A DNA stretch of 64,000 bases from Konateibacter massiliensis (lineage in GTDB: Bacteria; Bacillota; Clostridia; Lachnospirales; Lachnospiraceae): assembly GCF_900184995.1 (NCBI RefSeq), contig NZ_LT860099.1, positions 1,328,269-1,392,268 on the forward strand, written 5' to 3'. Below, in pieces: positions 35,381 through 44,657 of this stretch. The position numbers were made by a program, and so were the translations under genes. The notes beneath the pieces are model-generated. The model made no database searches. It had not been told where the DNA came from and saw only the letters and a program-made list of their open reading frames with translations. Numbering within the stretch: position 1 is the first letter of the stretch; each line of letters opens with the position of its first letter.

Positions 35381-36575
35381 AATTAAATTTTATCAAATTC
35401 TCTATAAATTTCTCCACAAATCCAAAGGCTACTCGTTCTTGTTCTAATCGAATCCCTTTTCCAAAATAATCATTTTGCAGCTTAGATACTAAGATGCTCT
35501 CTTCATAAGTCAAATTTTCAATTTCTGATAAATGTTGTTTCTCTTCGTTAACCCACATTTCTCTATGTTCTAACAGGATTTCCTCAGTCATTAAAAATGA
35601 TTTTAAATTTGGTAGGAATCCTCTAGCAATACTTAAAATATTAAATCCGTGAGTATCTATATCACCCCAATAATATATCTTTTTATCAGCTATCCATTTA
35701 GCCATTTTGAAAATTTCCACCCCATAACCCTTCCCAAATATAATACAAGAATTTTCGACCTTTGGAAAACTTAAAAAGTTAATCTCATTTTCAGTAAAAA
35801 ATATCTTTTCAAAACCTGGCCTCCACTGAGAGAATTCTTCAATAGGTACCGTGAGATCACTAATCCCTTGCCAAGTATACCTGCTATCAAGGATTCTAAA
35901 TCGTATCATCTTAGGCTTTTGTCTGAGATAGAATTTCTCTTCAAAGTTTTTAGCAGACATATTCACTTGCTCCGTAGGCAATAGTATCTCAAGTAATTCG
36001 CCTATAACCGTTTTATTATTTTCAATAAACTTCGTATCAATACTTGGTATATCAAGCTGTCGTAAATATAAATAATGATTTGGGTGTGTCTCAAACCATT
36101 CCAGTACAGTTATAAACTTATCACAATCATTCCCTATACTTTTGATTAATTTAAACGGATATCGTAATATCCATTCTTGTAGACCTTTCCACCTTTGAAG
36201 TAAATTATGGGTATTTGAAATAAACAATTCAACTTCTCTCTGTTTATGCAAAATCTTAATTGCATCTTCCAACGAAGAGATTTGCGCATGGGTAGGTATT
36301 GAGTTTTTTCCAATAGTCCGATAATTTATTTCTTTTTCTATTAACTCATAACCATATCCTCTCTTTAATTTTTCTTTTTCTTTTAGTTGCGTTATCCAGA
36401 TAATAACATTAGAAAAATATAAACTTAGCTCCTTATATGAAGGTGCATCTAATTTTATTACAAGTGGAAATAAATCATCCTTAAGCAAGCAATGCCTTAA
36501 AATATCTCCTTTTTTCCATCTATAATCAATTTTTCTCTTAATATCATCTGGTTTACTCCATGTTGACAAGCTCAT
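35379..36575 (-). CDS. jetD: Wadjet defence protein JetD (Toprim nuclease subunit)
   Basis: A 398-residue protein with an N-terminal DUF3322 part and a C-terminal DUF2220 part. The latter holds a topoisomerase-VI-like Toprim fold: a glutamate in GKGYGVEIF (about 285) and the metal-binding pair in YYWGDIDTHGF. In Wadjet, JetD is the nuclease that cuts closed circular plasmid DNA after the SMC-like complex has extruded it. ATG 36575 is used because GGGAGGGG precedes it; the frame extends to 36674 but that part lies inside jetC. The start overlaps jetC by 23 bases. It is the last gene of the operon. Confidence 0.92.
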   Translation of the reverse strand: MSLSTWSKPDDIKRKIDYRWKKGDILRHCLLKDDLFPLVIKLDAPSYKELSLYFSNVIIWITQLKEKEKLKRGYGYELIEKEINYRTIGKNSIPTHAQISSLEDAIKILHKQREVELFISNTHNLLQRWKGLQEWILRYPFKLIKSIGNDCDKFITVLEWFETHPNHYLYLRQLDIPSIDTKFIENNKTVIGELLEILLPTEQVNMSAKNFEEKFYLRQKPKMIRFRILDSRYTWQGISDLTVPIEEFSQWRPGFEKIFFTENEINFLSFPKVENSCIIFGKGYGVEIFKMAKWIADKKIYYWGDIDTHGFNILSIARGFLPNLKSFLMTEEILLEHREMWVNEEKQHLSEIENLTYEESILVSKLQNDYFGKGIRLEQERVAFGFVEKFIENLIKFN

Positions 36576-39500
36576 TCCCCTCCCATTCCTTACGTTTTTG
36601 TCTGTAGACCTCCATTGTAATATTCTTAAGTGTAGACCTATGAGTGATATCAGAATATGTAACAAATCCCACATGGGAGATAAAAGGCTCTATCGTGGAT
36701 ATTTTAAGTAAAGGAGTCACAACTAGTAGCTGAAACTTCATCTGCTCAAATAGTTTTAAACCAAATTTTGCAGAATCATCAGAACTTTTCAAAAACGCTT
36801 CATCAATTACAACTAATCTAAATGATGAACCATCATTTTCAGCTCTATTAAGTCGATAGTTATATGCAAGACTGGCCGCAAGTATTGTATATGCAAGTTT
36901 TTCTTTTTGTCCGCCTGATTTACCATCTGAATCAGAGTAATGCTCATATTCCTCATCACTATCACGCCAACGTTCTGATGCTGAAAATACAAACCAATTG
37001 CGAACATCTGTCACCTTATTGGTCCATCGCCTATCTATGTCGCTAAATTGTGGTCTTCCCTTGAAACGTTCAATAACTTCTTTTATCTGAGTAAATTTGA
37101 TTTCAGCAAGATCATTATCTTCAATACCTGCTGCCATCCCCTCCGTACAAGCCTTTAGCTGATTACGAAAATATTTGATATCTGTCTCCGGAGTCTCCTC
37201 ACAAACAATTGTAATATATCTACCTAGATTGTAATCTATAGAGTGTAGAGATTCATTTATTTCCTTTATTCTATTGCGAATATTTGTTCTGTAACTAGAT
37301 AAAACTCCATTAAACATAGATATATGCTGAATAATTTTACCTTGTAATTCCTGTTTAAAGTCTTCTTGATATTTCGGCAAATTATGATATTGTAAACGGT
37401 TTAGCAAATCATCATACTCTTGTATAGATTGGACATTTTCAGACATTTCAAAACTTTCTTCCGGATACTTATTGCGAAACCTTGCCATTGCCTTTTCTAT
37501 TTCAGATTTAAGTGAAGATAATTCATTTTGCAGGCTATCACATTGAGAGGTAAGTTCCCTACCGTATTTCTTCTCTAAGGTTTCTGCATTATCAAGTGTC
37601 AGATGAACATTACCAAGAAAGCCCGTAAAATTTTGAGCAAGAAAATTATACGTCGACCTATCCGCTTCTGTCTCCAATCGTAATTTCTCCTGATTTTCTT
37701 GTTCTATCTTTCTATATCGTACTAGCTCATCCTTTAAAACACCTTGTTTCTCCCGAAGTTTATTCTCTTTGTCTTTCGTATTCCTTTCTTTTTCTTCAAG
37801 GGTTTCTAAGTGTTTTCTGAGTGTTTCTAAAATACTATTACTGTTTTCTAGTTCTAATATTCTCCTTTCATACTCATTTATCATTTTTCTTGTCGTATAT
37901 ACATCTAACTTCTTATAATCATCACACTGCCTGATATGCTCTAACGTAGATATGAGTAAATCTACTCTATCTTGCTCTTTTCTTATCTCGCCGTTAAGAG
38001 ATTGCAGCTCTTTTAATTTCTTTTCAAGATTATTTGATATCCCTCTTAGCACTTCAATCTTTTTCTTGTTTGAAAAACCAAGTACATATCTAGCTCTATC
38101 GTCAAGCCTACTTCTATCATCCTTTTCATGACGAATATTAGATTTTATTTGCCCTTTTATTGTAATTGCCTTACTTTCTCTTTTAAACTCCAACATCGTT
38201 TCACAACAAATATGGGGAAAACGAACCTCTACTTCATTAGTAATCCAATCTGTAAATAGAGTGCCTGTCTTAATATCTAGTTTACTGGCAACAGTATTCT
38301 CATTTTTTTGTGCAAAGGCACTTAACAAAGACTTTTTCCCTGTTCTATAGTAAACAAGCTTTACTCCAAGGGGCTGTTTATCTACCCATAACGCCACATC
38401 ATCATAATACTGTTCAGGTACTAATAGTGATAAGGCAAATCCATGTACCAATCGCTCTATTGCGCCCTCCCATTTTATATCCTTTTCTTTTACCTCTAGA
38501 AGTTCTCCCGCAAAAGGAAGGAGTTCTTTATTTACATTTATTGTATGACAAAGTTTTTCTCTAATATCAATTAAATTACTTTGTATATTTGAGCTACGTA
38601 AACGAAGTGATCCTATCTCTTTTCCAATATTCTCCTTCTCCCCTTTATATTTTTCTATTTCCATCTCTGATTTTGTCAATTTAGACTGTATACCACTTTT
38701 TTGCTCCTGAAATTTTTCTGATAATGTAGGAATTTTATTTACATTATCATTATAGATTTCAATAGATGTTGCAGAATTTAAATTTAAGTTCTTTGCCCAC
38801 CCATTATATTTTAAAAGCTCATTTTCTCTACTAATAAGTTCTTCTTTCTTATGCTCTATTTCTCTTGATAATCGTTCAATTTCAGCTCCCCCATTTTGTG
38901 CAATTGAACTTTTAGTTTCTAAAATCTCTTTCCTGATTTGTATATGTCGCTGCTCTTCAGCAGATATATTATTTTTTACTTCATTAAGTTCTGCTTCTGT
39001 AATTTCTATTTTCTTTAAAATCATACTTGTTTTTCTTGAAGCAAACCATATGTCTACACACGCTCTCGCTCTATCTAATTCAAATTGCTTACTTTTTTTC
39101 GAGAAATGCTCTAACCCTTGGATATTAATTGGTTGCAGCACTTCTATTTGTTCTCTAGCTTTTACTACTGCTTCATATGAGCTATTTAGGTTATGATAGT
39201 GTTTTAATAACTTATCAATTTGCTCTTCCGTATTTTCTTTTTCCAACATACTATCACGAACAAAATCATTAAGTGCCTCGACCTTTTTCATAGAAATTGT
39301 TTGCTGAAACAGTTCTATAGCCTGTTCCGTTATATTTCCCATTAATCTTCTATAACACTCTGCATAAGACTTGTAATTATCAAAGAGCATTGCTCCGCTT
39401 TTTTTCAGATTCTCTTTAAGAGTCTTTACACTAGAATTAAATCTTGTAAAATCCTTGGTAACAAACAACTCTTTCTTAGAAACAACATACATTTTTGATG

Positions 39501-39951
39501 GAATACTTTCATTGTCCTTAAACCAAAAAAATATGGCAATCGTTATGGTCTCTTCTTGTATCATATCTTTGAATGTGGCAAGTATCGTAGAATAATTATT
39601 ACTTTCTCTCAATGCTTCTGGTTTGCCCTTACCTTCAAAAGCATACTTTCTTCCATAATAGCCAAGTACATAGGATTTCGTATTACGCTCCTTGGCCGAA
39701 GCATCTGCTGCTTTATTATAGGCAATCTTTTGAGGAGGTACAAGCAAAGTTGTAAGGGCATCCACTATAGTAGACTTGCCTGCTCCCGAATCTCCTGTCA
39801 GCAAGGAAGTATTCCCATTAAGAGTAAAGTTCCAAACATCTTTATCAAAAGTTCCCCAATTATAAACCTCTAGATTATGCAAACGAATTCCTGAAACAAC
39901 ATCTGTGTCAATTGTTGGATTTATCCCGTTTATGAAATCAAACAAGTTCAT
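36553..39951 (-). CDS. jetC: Wadjet defence protein JetC (SMC-like ATPase)
   Basis: A 1132-residue ATPase related to MukB/SMC proteins. Walker A GDSGAGKSTIVDAL is at about 54-67. Long coiled coils (about 240-420 and 600-880) flank a hinge-like middle. The signature SGGQKEKLAYTIL and Walker B RLVVIDEAF are at about 1025-1075. It is the motor that extrudes plasmid DNA together with JetA and JetB. It overlaps jetB by 14 bases and jetD by 23 bases, a compact operon in the normal jetA-B-C-D order. Confidence 0.95.
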   Translation of the reverse strand: MNLFDFINGINPTIDTDVVSGIRLHNLEVYNWGTFDKDVWNFTLNGNTSLLTGDSGAGKSTIVDALTTLLVPPQKIAYNKAADASAKERNTKSYVLGYYGRKYAFEGKGKPEALRESNNYSTILATFKDMIQEETITIAIFFWFKDNESIPSKMYVVSKKELFVTKDFTRFNSSVKTLKENLKKSGAMLFDNYKSYAECYRRLMGNITEQAIELFQQTISMKKVEALNDFVRDSMLEKENTEEQIDKLLKHYHNLNSSYEAVVKAREQIEVLQPINIQGLEHFSKKSKQFELDRARACVDIWFASRKTSMILKKIEITEAELNEVKNNISAEEQRHIQIRKEILETKSSIAQNGGAEIERLSREIEHKKEELISRENELLKYNGWAKNLNLNSATSIEIYNDNVNKIPTLSEKFQEQKSGIQSKLTKSEMEIEKYKGEKENIGKEIGSLRLRSSNIQSNLIDIREKLCHTINVNKELLPFAGELLEVKEKDIKWEGAIERLVHGFALSLLVPEQYYDDVALWVDKQPLGVKLVYYRTGKKSLLSAFAQKNENTVASKLDIKTGTLFTDWITNEVEVRFPHICCETMLEFKRESKAITIKGQIKSNIRHEKDDRSRLDDRARYVLGFSNKKKIEVLRGISNNLEKKLKELQSLNGEIRKEQDRVDLLISTLEHIRQCDDYKKLDVYTTRKMINEYERRILELENSNSILETLRKHLETLEEKERNTKDKENKLREKQGVLKDELVRYRKIEQENQEKLRLETEADRSTYNFLAQNFTGFLGNVHLTLDNAETLEKKYGRELTSQCDSLQNELSSLKSEIEKAMARFRNKYPEESFEMSENVQSIQEYDDLLNRLQYHNLPKYQEDFKQELQGKIIQHISMFNGVLSSYRTNIRNRIKEINESLHSIDYNLGRYITIVCEETPETDIKYFRNQLKACTEGMAAGIEDNDLAEIKFTQIKEVIERFKGRPQFSDIDRRWTNKVTDVRNWFVFSASERWRDSDEEYEHYSDSDGKSGGQKEKLAYTILAASLAYNYRLNRAENDGSSFRLVVIDEAFLKSSDDSAKFGLKLFEQMKFQLLVVTPLLKISTIEPFISHVGFVTYSDITHRSTLKNITMEVYRQKRKEWEGNELVNME

Positions 39952-40549
39952 TTTCTTCTTCTCCCTGCTGTGTATTTATAGAATAATAGTCCATATATTC
40001 CTGTAGCTTGTGGTCAAAATCCTCAAGCCATTGTGCATCAACAAATCCACGAACTATTGGTAGTATTTCATACTGTGAACCAGAGTCTTTGAGACAACGC
40101 ATAAAACCCATTTCCACTATTCTTCTAATATTAAACTCAACCTCTCTTTTCAACTTTATCTCATCCGTTGAATCTTTTAGATAAGGGCGAACCTTTTCTT
40201 CAATTTCTTGCCTTGAAATGATAAATCTTTCATCACTGCTATTTCTATTAATCTCTATAAGCTCTTTGCGCAAAAGAACTAACATAAGACTTATTCCAAA
40301 ACTCAATTGACGTCTAGAGATAAGGCGAGGTATTTCCTGTTCCTCATTATCATATTTACGTTGCATTAAGTAAGCATATCCATCCTGACTTTGAATAATT
40401 AGTGTTAATCCTATTTTTGATACATAATCTTCTATCTGCATTTGATTCTCCACGATATCATTCCAAAGCTTTTGTTGAGTCGTTTCGTTTACAGAACCTT
40501 TAAGTAAAGCTACTAACGAAACCGAAATTGATAAATTGTTTTTATCCAC
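39938..40549 (-). CDS. jetB: Wadjet defence protein JetB (DUF4194)
   Basis: A 203-residue winged-helix protein of the DUF4194/MukE-like group. It has LWNDIVENQMQIEDYVSKIG, then YAYLMQRKYDNEEQEIPRLI and SRRQLSFGISLMLVLLRKEL, typical of JetB. It starts at GTG 40549 with GGAGAA upstream, two bases after jetA ends. In the complex it links the JetA kleisin to the JetC ATPase. Confidence 0.92.
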   Translation of the reverse strand: MDKNNLSISVSLVALLKGSVNETTQQKLWNDIVENQMQIEDYVSKIGLTLIIQSQDGYAYLMQRKYDNEEQEIPRLISRRQLSFGISLMLVLLRKELIEINRNSSDERFIISRQEIEEKVRPYLKDSTDEIKLKREVEFNIRRIVEMGFMRCLKDSGSQYEILPIVRGFVDAQWLEDFDHKLQEYMDYYSINTQQGEEENELV

Positions 40550-40551
40550 TA

Positions 40552-42018
40552 CTATTCTCCCTCATTTCTATAATAGACTATCCTTGGTAAATCAACCTTC
40601 ACTATTTCATTCTCTTCATTAATCCAGGCAATAGAATCCACAACATTCTTATTCTCTGCATAAACTCTCTTGTTATATTCAAGCATAAGATATGTCAGTA
40701 ATTCAGTTAAACCATATTTTAGTGGATATTTTTCTATTACCCTTGCAAGTGTTACCTGCTTTTCATTTTGTATTAGTATATCAATACGTGAAATCAATTC
40801 TTCTTTATTCACTGATATATGTGTATATAATGCTTCATCCGATTCCATATGCTCGCCATAAGCAATTTCCTCATCAATAAGATTAATCTTTTTAGATGGT
40901 GTAAATAACACTCTATCAAAAGGTAAACTTATAGTTGGAGCAATATTATCCATAGTCATAAAATTCCCTTTAGGAATATTCCCCGCCAAAGAAATCGCCT
41001 TTATTTCTATCTCTTTTATAATCCTATTAATGTTACGTTCTTCCTCAATAAAATTCTCGTCTATATATCTTCTAAGCTGTTCGGACATAGCTTCTATAGT
41101 ATTCCAAACATAGCTACTGCCTTTAAGCCAATCATCAGACATTCTATCAAGCCCACTACGTTTTATTGTCTCTTTGATTGGTTCTAAGGTTTGTAGATAA
41201 TCTATAGTATTCTCTAAATCTTCTTGTGCTGTTCTAGACATAAGAAATTCAAAAAAAGCTTGAAAACTTTGCCCTTGTTCCGACTTATAAATAATGCTTT
41301 GGTCAGAAAAATAACTGCCAATCAACTCACCTTTCCCCTTGTCCCACTTAGCAATTTTTTCTCTCATACTTCGATTTAGATCGCGGAGATTCTGTTCAAC
41401 CGCTCGAAAATCTGCCAATATTTCACGTGACATTGACATTGCCTGCATAAATCTTTCTTTTATTTGTGTAGAATCAAGGACTCTGATTTCACCTAACTTT
41501 GCACGATCAATTTCCTTCTCTAGCTCCGCTTTTTGACGTTCAAGTTCTTGTATTCTGATTTCTGGATCTGTCTGAGACTGTTCAGTAATTTGATGTAATA
41601 ATTCAAATACAAGTATTAGACGTGATTCTGTACCAATGAAATTATTTTGTTTAAGATCCATAATCCATTCAATTGCTTTTTGAGCTGTAGACGTTAAATC
41701 ATAATGGATTTCATCGCTATTAATCGGATAAAATCTTCTTAACCAACTATAACTATCATCTGCCCATTCAACTAAATATTCATGTGCAGTTTTATTATTC
41801 TCTCGTATATTTGGAATCATTTCCATATAAATTTCAAGATGATTTATAAGTACATTTTCAGGAATCTCTCTTTTATTCTCTGATACAAATTCCCTATACA
41901 AAAATGATACTACAAAAGGAGCGTTGCGAGCAGCCATAAGACGCCACGCTGGGTGATAACTCCTTAGATGAATTAGTGAGTCATATGCCATGTGTTCAAA
42001 TAAATCAGGTCTATCCAT
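40552..42018 (-). CDS. jetA: Wadjet defence protein JetA (DUF3375, kleisin-like)
   Basis: A 488-residue DUF3375 protein, the kleisin-like (MukF-type) subunit. It begins with a helical domain (MAYDSLIHLRSYHPAWRLMA), has a long coiled-coil centre (about 155-230) and ends in a C-terminal winged-helix region (LARVIEKYPLKYGLTELLTY). ATG 42018 has GGAGGGGAGCT just upstream; an earlier in-frame ATG at 42048 is less likely. It leads the jetABCD operon, which is complete and without visible breaks. DUF3375 as first gene assigns the system to the type I Wadjet group. Confidence 0.93.
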   Translation of the reverse strand: MDRPDLFEHMAYDSLIHLRSYHPAWRLMAARNAPFVVSFLYREFVSENKREIPENVLINHLEIYMEMIPNIRENNKTAHEYLVEWADDSYSWLRRFYPINSDEIHYDLTSTAQKAIEWIMDLKQNNFIGTESRLILVFELLHQITEQSQTDPEIRIQELERQKAELEKEIDRAKLGEIRVLDSTQIKERFMQAMSMSREILADFRAVEQNLRDLNRSMREKIAKWDKGKGELIGSYFSDQSIIYKSEQGQSFQAFFEFLMSRTAQEDLENTIDYLQTLEPIKETIKRSGLDRMSDDWLKGSSYVWNTIEAMSEQLRRYIDENFIEEERNINRIIKEIEIKAISLAGNIPKGNFMTMDNIAPTISLPFDRVLFTPSKKINLIDEEIAYGEHMESDEALYTHISVNKEELISRIDILIQNEKQVTLARVIEKYPLKYGLTELLTYLMLEYNKRVYAENKNVVDSIAWINEENEIVKVDLPRIVYYRNEGE

Positions 42019-42263
42019 AGCTCCCCTCCATACACTAAAATTATACATTTAATTGAAAATTTAGTTTTCTATTTAAATTTAACTATACCAGTTTCTCACA
42101 GGTTCCACAAGAAAAGCTTCCGAGAATTTTATAGGATAATATTTATATAATAACTATTTTTAGCATATTCTCTCAAACAATAAATAGTTCCAAATACCAG
42201 TTTCCTAGGCAAAACAGCCTTGGTCTTCACCTAGTATCTGACCCCCCTCTATTTATCAAAGCC

Positions 42264-42437
42264 TCAACCACACCCTATTTCTTCCCTTGACATCAACACC
42301 ACGCACTCAGCGGTCCGCTGTTTCCAATCATCCTTCGCCTTCGGCTCGGCTTCTTGGACAGCTATCGCATGAGTCATTTGTAATCTGCTCTCGGCGTCCC
42401 TTCGGTCCTAGACAGCAGAACAACTGACTCAACATTC
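42264..42437 (-). other. Two tandem rlmD-3'-end-like scars
   Basis: Read leftward, one short frame gives NVESVVLLSRTEGTPRADYK and stops. An overlapping ATGA then opens a second frame of 37 residues ending AECVVLMSREEIGCG and stop (42264-42266). Both resemble the C-terminus of RlmD-type 23S rRNA methyltransferases; the intact rlmD here ends NVESVILMQY. The 12-mer GACTCAACATTC occurs at 42426-42437 and within rlmD at 52392-52403. They may be attachment-site remains of earlier integrations into an rlmD end. Confidence 0.55.
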
Positions 42438-42486
42438 CACGAGCGTGCTAATTGGATACACACTCCCGACAACACGTCATAAATCG

Positions 42487-42564
42487 GGATTAAAAAATTG
42501 ATGCAAACTGCCCTAACGTGCAGCTTATAGAATGGCATATTGCTGCTATAGAAAAATAAGATTT
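42487..42564. repeat. Diverged repeat, right flank of Wadjet
   Basis: This is the partner of the segment at 35301-35380, in direct orientation, with GATGCAAACT, GTGCAGCTTATAGAA and a closing GAAAAATAAGATTT. A small TCCCGA/TCGGGA hairpin precedes it. Together the two copies enclose the complete jetABCD operon. Confidence 0.45.
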
Positions 42565-42689
42565 GTTTAAAAATAGAACTTAGAATGTTCCTGTTGATTT
42601 ATGCTCTGCTCACTTTTCTATGGTAACTTTTCTCTCATCGACTATTTTACCACAGATTCTTAAATTATAATATGAATATTTGTCATCCA

Positions 42690-42738
42690 AATGAGCAGAA
42701 TAATGCCCCCAATCATTTTGACTTGGAGGCATTATTCT
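42690..42738. repeat. Hairpin repeat, left flank of ABC-3C cassette
   Basis: AATGAGCAGAATAATGCC opens a hairpin closed by TTGGAGGCATTATTCT. The whole 49 bases match 45801-45852 with few differences and in the same orientation. It lies 80 bases past the end of the ABC-3C ATPase gene. It may serve as a weak terminator, but the leftward tail is not T-rich. Confidence 0.7.
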
Positions 42739-42817
42739 AACCATTTACTCTTTTTGCTTCATACTATTTCATCTTATATATCAAAGCCCTTTCCTAATTT
42801 CCTTTTTATAATCTGGT

Positions 42818-44440
42818 TTATATTACCTCAGTCTTTTTCCAGTTCTTAATAAATAAAACTTTTTCTTTTGACAGCTGCAATACTTTATTCTTTTCAATTA
42901 AATTAGCTGCTTTTTCATTGTATGAATTAAGTTTGTCTATTGCAATGAATATTTGCTTTTCACTTTTACTATATAAATGAATTATATTTTCTAAAGCAAG
43001 ATTTTCAATATTTTTCAATAATGGAAGATCATGTATAATTGCTGGTAAGCATGTCAATTCAAGCAATGCCAAGTCAAACGTAATAAGATTAGCAAACGCT
43101 GTGCCAGTACCAGTATCTCCATAAGTATTAAATGTATACTTATTTCCATGTATATTTAATGTTGGCGCTCTACGACCATCTGAATAAATTTCCTTATTTA
43201 GTTCATACATCTTAACATTAATTTGATTACATATCTCATCTAAAACTTGTTCTTTTAGGATATCTAGATTTTTAATTGCAGTCGTTATATTTTCTTCAAT
43301 ACTATTTTTCTTAGTATAATACCCATTTTCATCGTTTAATTGCTTGATTTCTGCAACCAATTCCACAATTTTATCTATTGCAAATTTAGGAGCATTTTTA
43401 ACAGAAAGCTTTTCTTCAATTTCGTTATCAATCAAATGAATTTGCTTTTCTATTTCATTCATCTGAGCTTTTAAATCTTTTTCAGCTTCTTGTAGCTCAA
43501 TTTTTAATATTTCCGTTATTGTCTTATGAAACCCATCAATTGCTTGAACACGTTCAATATTAAAATCAGGAAAATAATGTACAAATTGATTTAATTCTGT
43601 TTGAATATTTATATTCTTATTTTTAAGATTGGTTTGTGTCCGAATCAATCTACTTTCTAAACCATTCTTTTTAGCAATAAGTGCACTCTTCTCACGTTTA
43701 AGTTTCAAAATTTCCTTTGTTACAAGAGCCTCAATGTCTGTAGAAGCAGTCACAATATCTTTCTTTAACATTTCCAATTGTTCTGTGAGTTCAATAATCT
43801 TTTTTTCATTTTTTCCAAACAATGCTTTTGTAACTACATGTGGTATTAAATTCTTTTTTGCGGCATCTACCAAAGTTACTTTTTCACTTTTTAATGTTTC
43901 TATTTGTTCTTCAAATGCTTTTAAAACTTTATATTTATCAAACTGCTTCAATAATGCTGCTATAGACATAGCTGCTGTTTCTTTTTCAAAATATTGTATA
44001 GGCTTTCTTTCATTAAGATTCTCTTTGCCATAAATTCTAAAATATCTTCCAACAATACTTCTAAAGGATAAGTCAGCTAATTGGCATGAATATTGTTCTT
44101 GTAACCAAACTGTAAAGTTTTCAACTTTATCTGTGCTAATAATTTCAAATTTTTCATTACACTTTGATAAAAATTTATATTCACTAGTACTTCTAATAAA
44201 AAAATACCTCTTTTCATTAAACTCAAAAATGAATTTAAATTCATGATGACCCAATTGATCCACTGTATCATGATTTTTCTTTATATAATCTTCTCCTCCA
44301 AAAACAAAGTCGATAATCATTAACATAGTTGATTTACCGATAGAATTTGATGCTATATTATCTCCAACCACTGCATTTAACCCACTATTAAATATCACTT
44401 CTTTTTGTAGAAATTTTTCACAGTATATCTGTTTCAACAT
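42818..44440 (-). CDS. ABC-3C system ATPase (DUF2326)
   Basis: A 540-residue coiled-coil ABC-class ATPase. Walker A GDNIASNSIGKST is at about 26-38. Long coiled coils fill about 155-260 and 295-400. The signature-like GTGTAFANLITFDLALL and Walker-B-like LPAIIHDLPLL are near 440-470. The pattern fits DUF2326 ATPases, which are the third gene of ABC-three-component conflict systems. It overlaps the 79-codon middle-component gene by 23 bases. The likely role is to sense foreign or altered nucleoprotein and license the HNH effector; this follows published comparative genomics and is untested here. Confidence 0.85.
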   Translation of the reverse strand: MLKQIYCEKFLQKEVIFNSGLNAVVGDNIASNSIGKSTMLMIIDFVFGGEDYIKKNHDTVDQLGHHEFKFIFEFNEKRYFFIRSTSEYKFLSKCNEKFEIISTDKVENFTVWLQEQYSCQLADLSFRSIVGRYFRIYGKENLNERKPIQYFEKETAAMSIAALLKQFDKYKVLKAFEEQIETLKSEKVTLVDAAKKNLIPHVVTKALFGKNEKKIIELTEQLEMLKKDIVTASTDIEALVTKEILKLKREKSALIAKKNGLESRLIRTQTNLKNKNINIQTELNQFVHYFPDFNIERVQAIDGFHKTITEILKIELQEAEKDLKAQMNEIEKQIHLIDNEIEEKLSVKNAPKFAIDKIVELVAEIKQLNDENGYYTKKNSIEENITTAIKNLDILKEQVLDEICNQINVKMYELNKEIYSDGRRAPTLNIHGNKYTFNTYGDTGTGTAFANLITFDLALLELTCLPAIIHDLPLLKNIENLALENIIHLYSKSEKQIFIAIDKLNSYNEKAANLIEKNKVLQLSKEKVLFIKNWKKTEVI

Positions 44441-44657
44441 ATTCTATCACCTGCACTTCCTCATTATAGTTTATTTTTTCAAGCGTAAAAAGCACATCTA
44501 ATGTTAATATAAATTGATTTATGTCTTCAAAATGCTCTTTAATTTTGCAATAGAGTTCGCTAATACTTATGCTATTTTTACTAACCTCATCTAGAACATA
44601 CACTGTTTTTGCAAGAATACTATCTTGAAATTTAATCAGCTTATTTGGAAGTATCAT
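44418..44657 (-). CDS. ABC-3C system middle component
   Basis: A 79-residue small helical protein (MILPNKLIKFQDSILAK, then ISISELYCKIKEH and FILTLDVLFTLEKI). Its size, position between effector and ATPase, and winged-helix-like pattern match the short middle components (MC6-like) of ABC-3C systems. It overlaps the HNH gene by 4 bases (ATGA) and the ATPase gene by 23 bases. It probably bridges the two larger proteins. Confidence 0.8.
   Translation of the reverse strand: MILPNKLIKFQDSILAKTVYVLDEVSKNSISISELYCKIKEHFEDINQFILTLDVLFTLEKINYNEEVQVIEYVETDIL

Larger units (their letters stand above)
42019..42817. other. 799-base non-coding gap with scars and repeats
   Basis: No intact gene was found. 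From right to left it holds a hairpin repeat (42690-42738), AT-rich sequence, the right-flank Wadjet repeat (42487-42564), a more GC-rich block with rlmD-end-like pieces (42264-42437) and the jetA promoter region. The GC-rich block stands out against its AT-rich surroundings and looks imported. Confidence 0.6.

Noticed and set aside
42264-42377. The 37-residue frame MTHAIAVQEAEPKAK... as a real small gene
   Set aside because: No ribosome site precedes it, and it resembles an rlmD end fragment, so it was listed as a scar.
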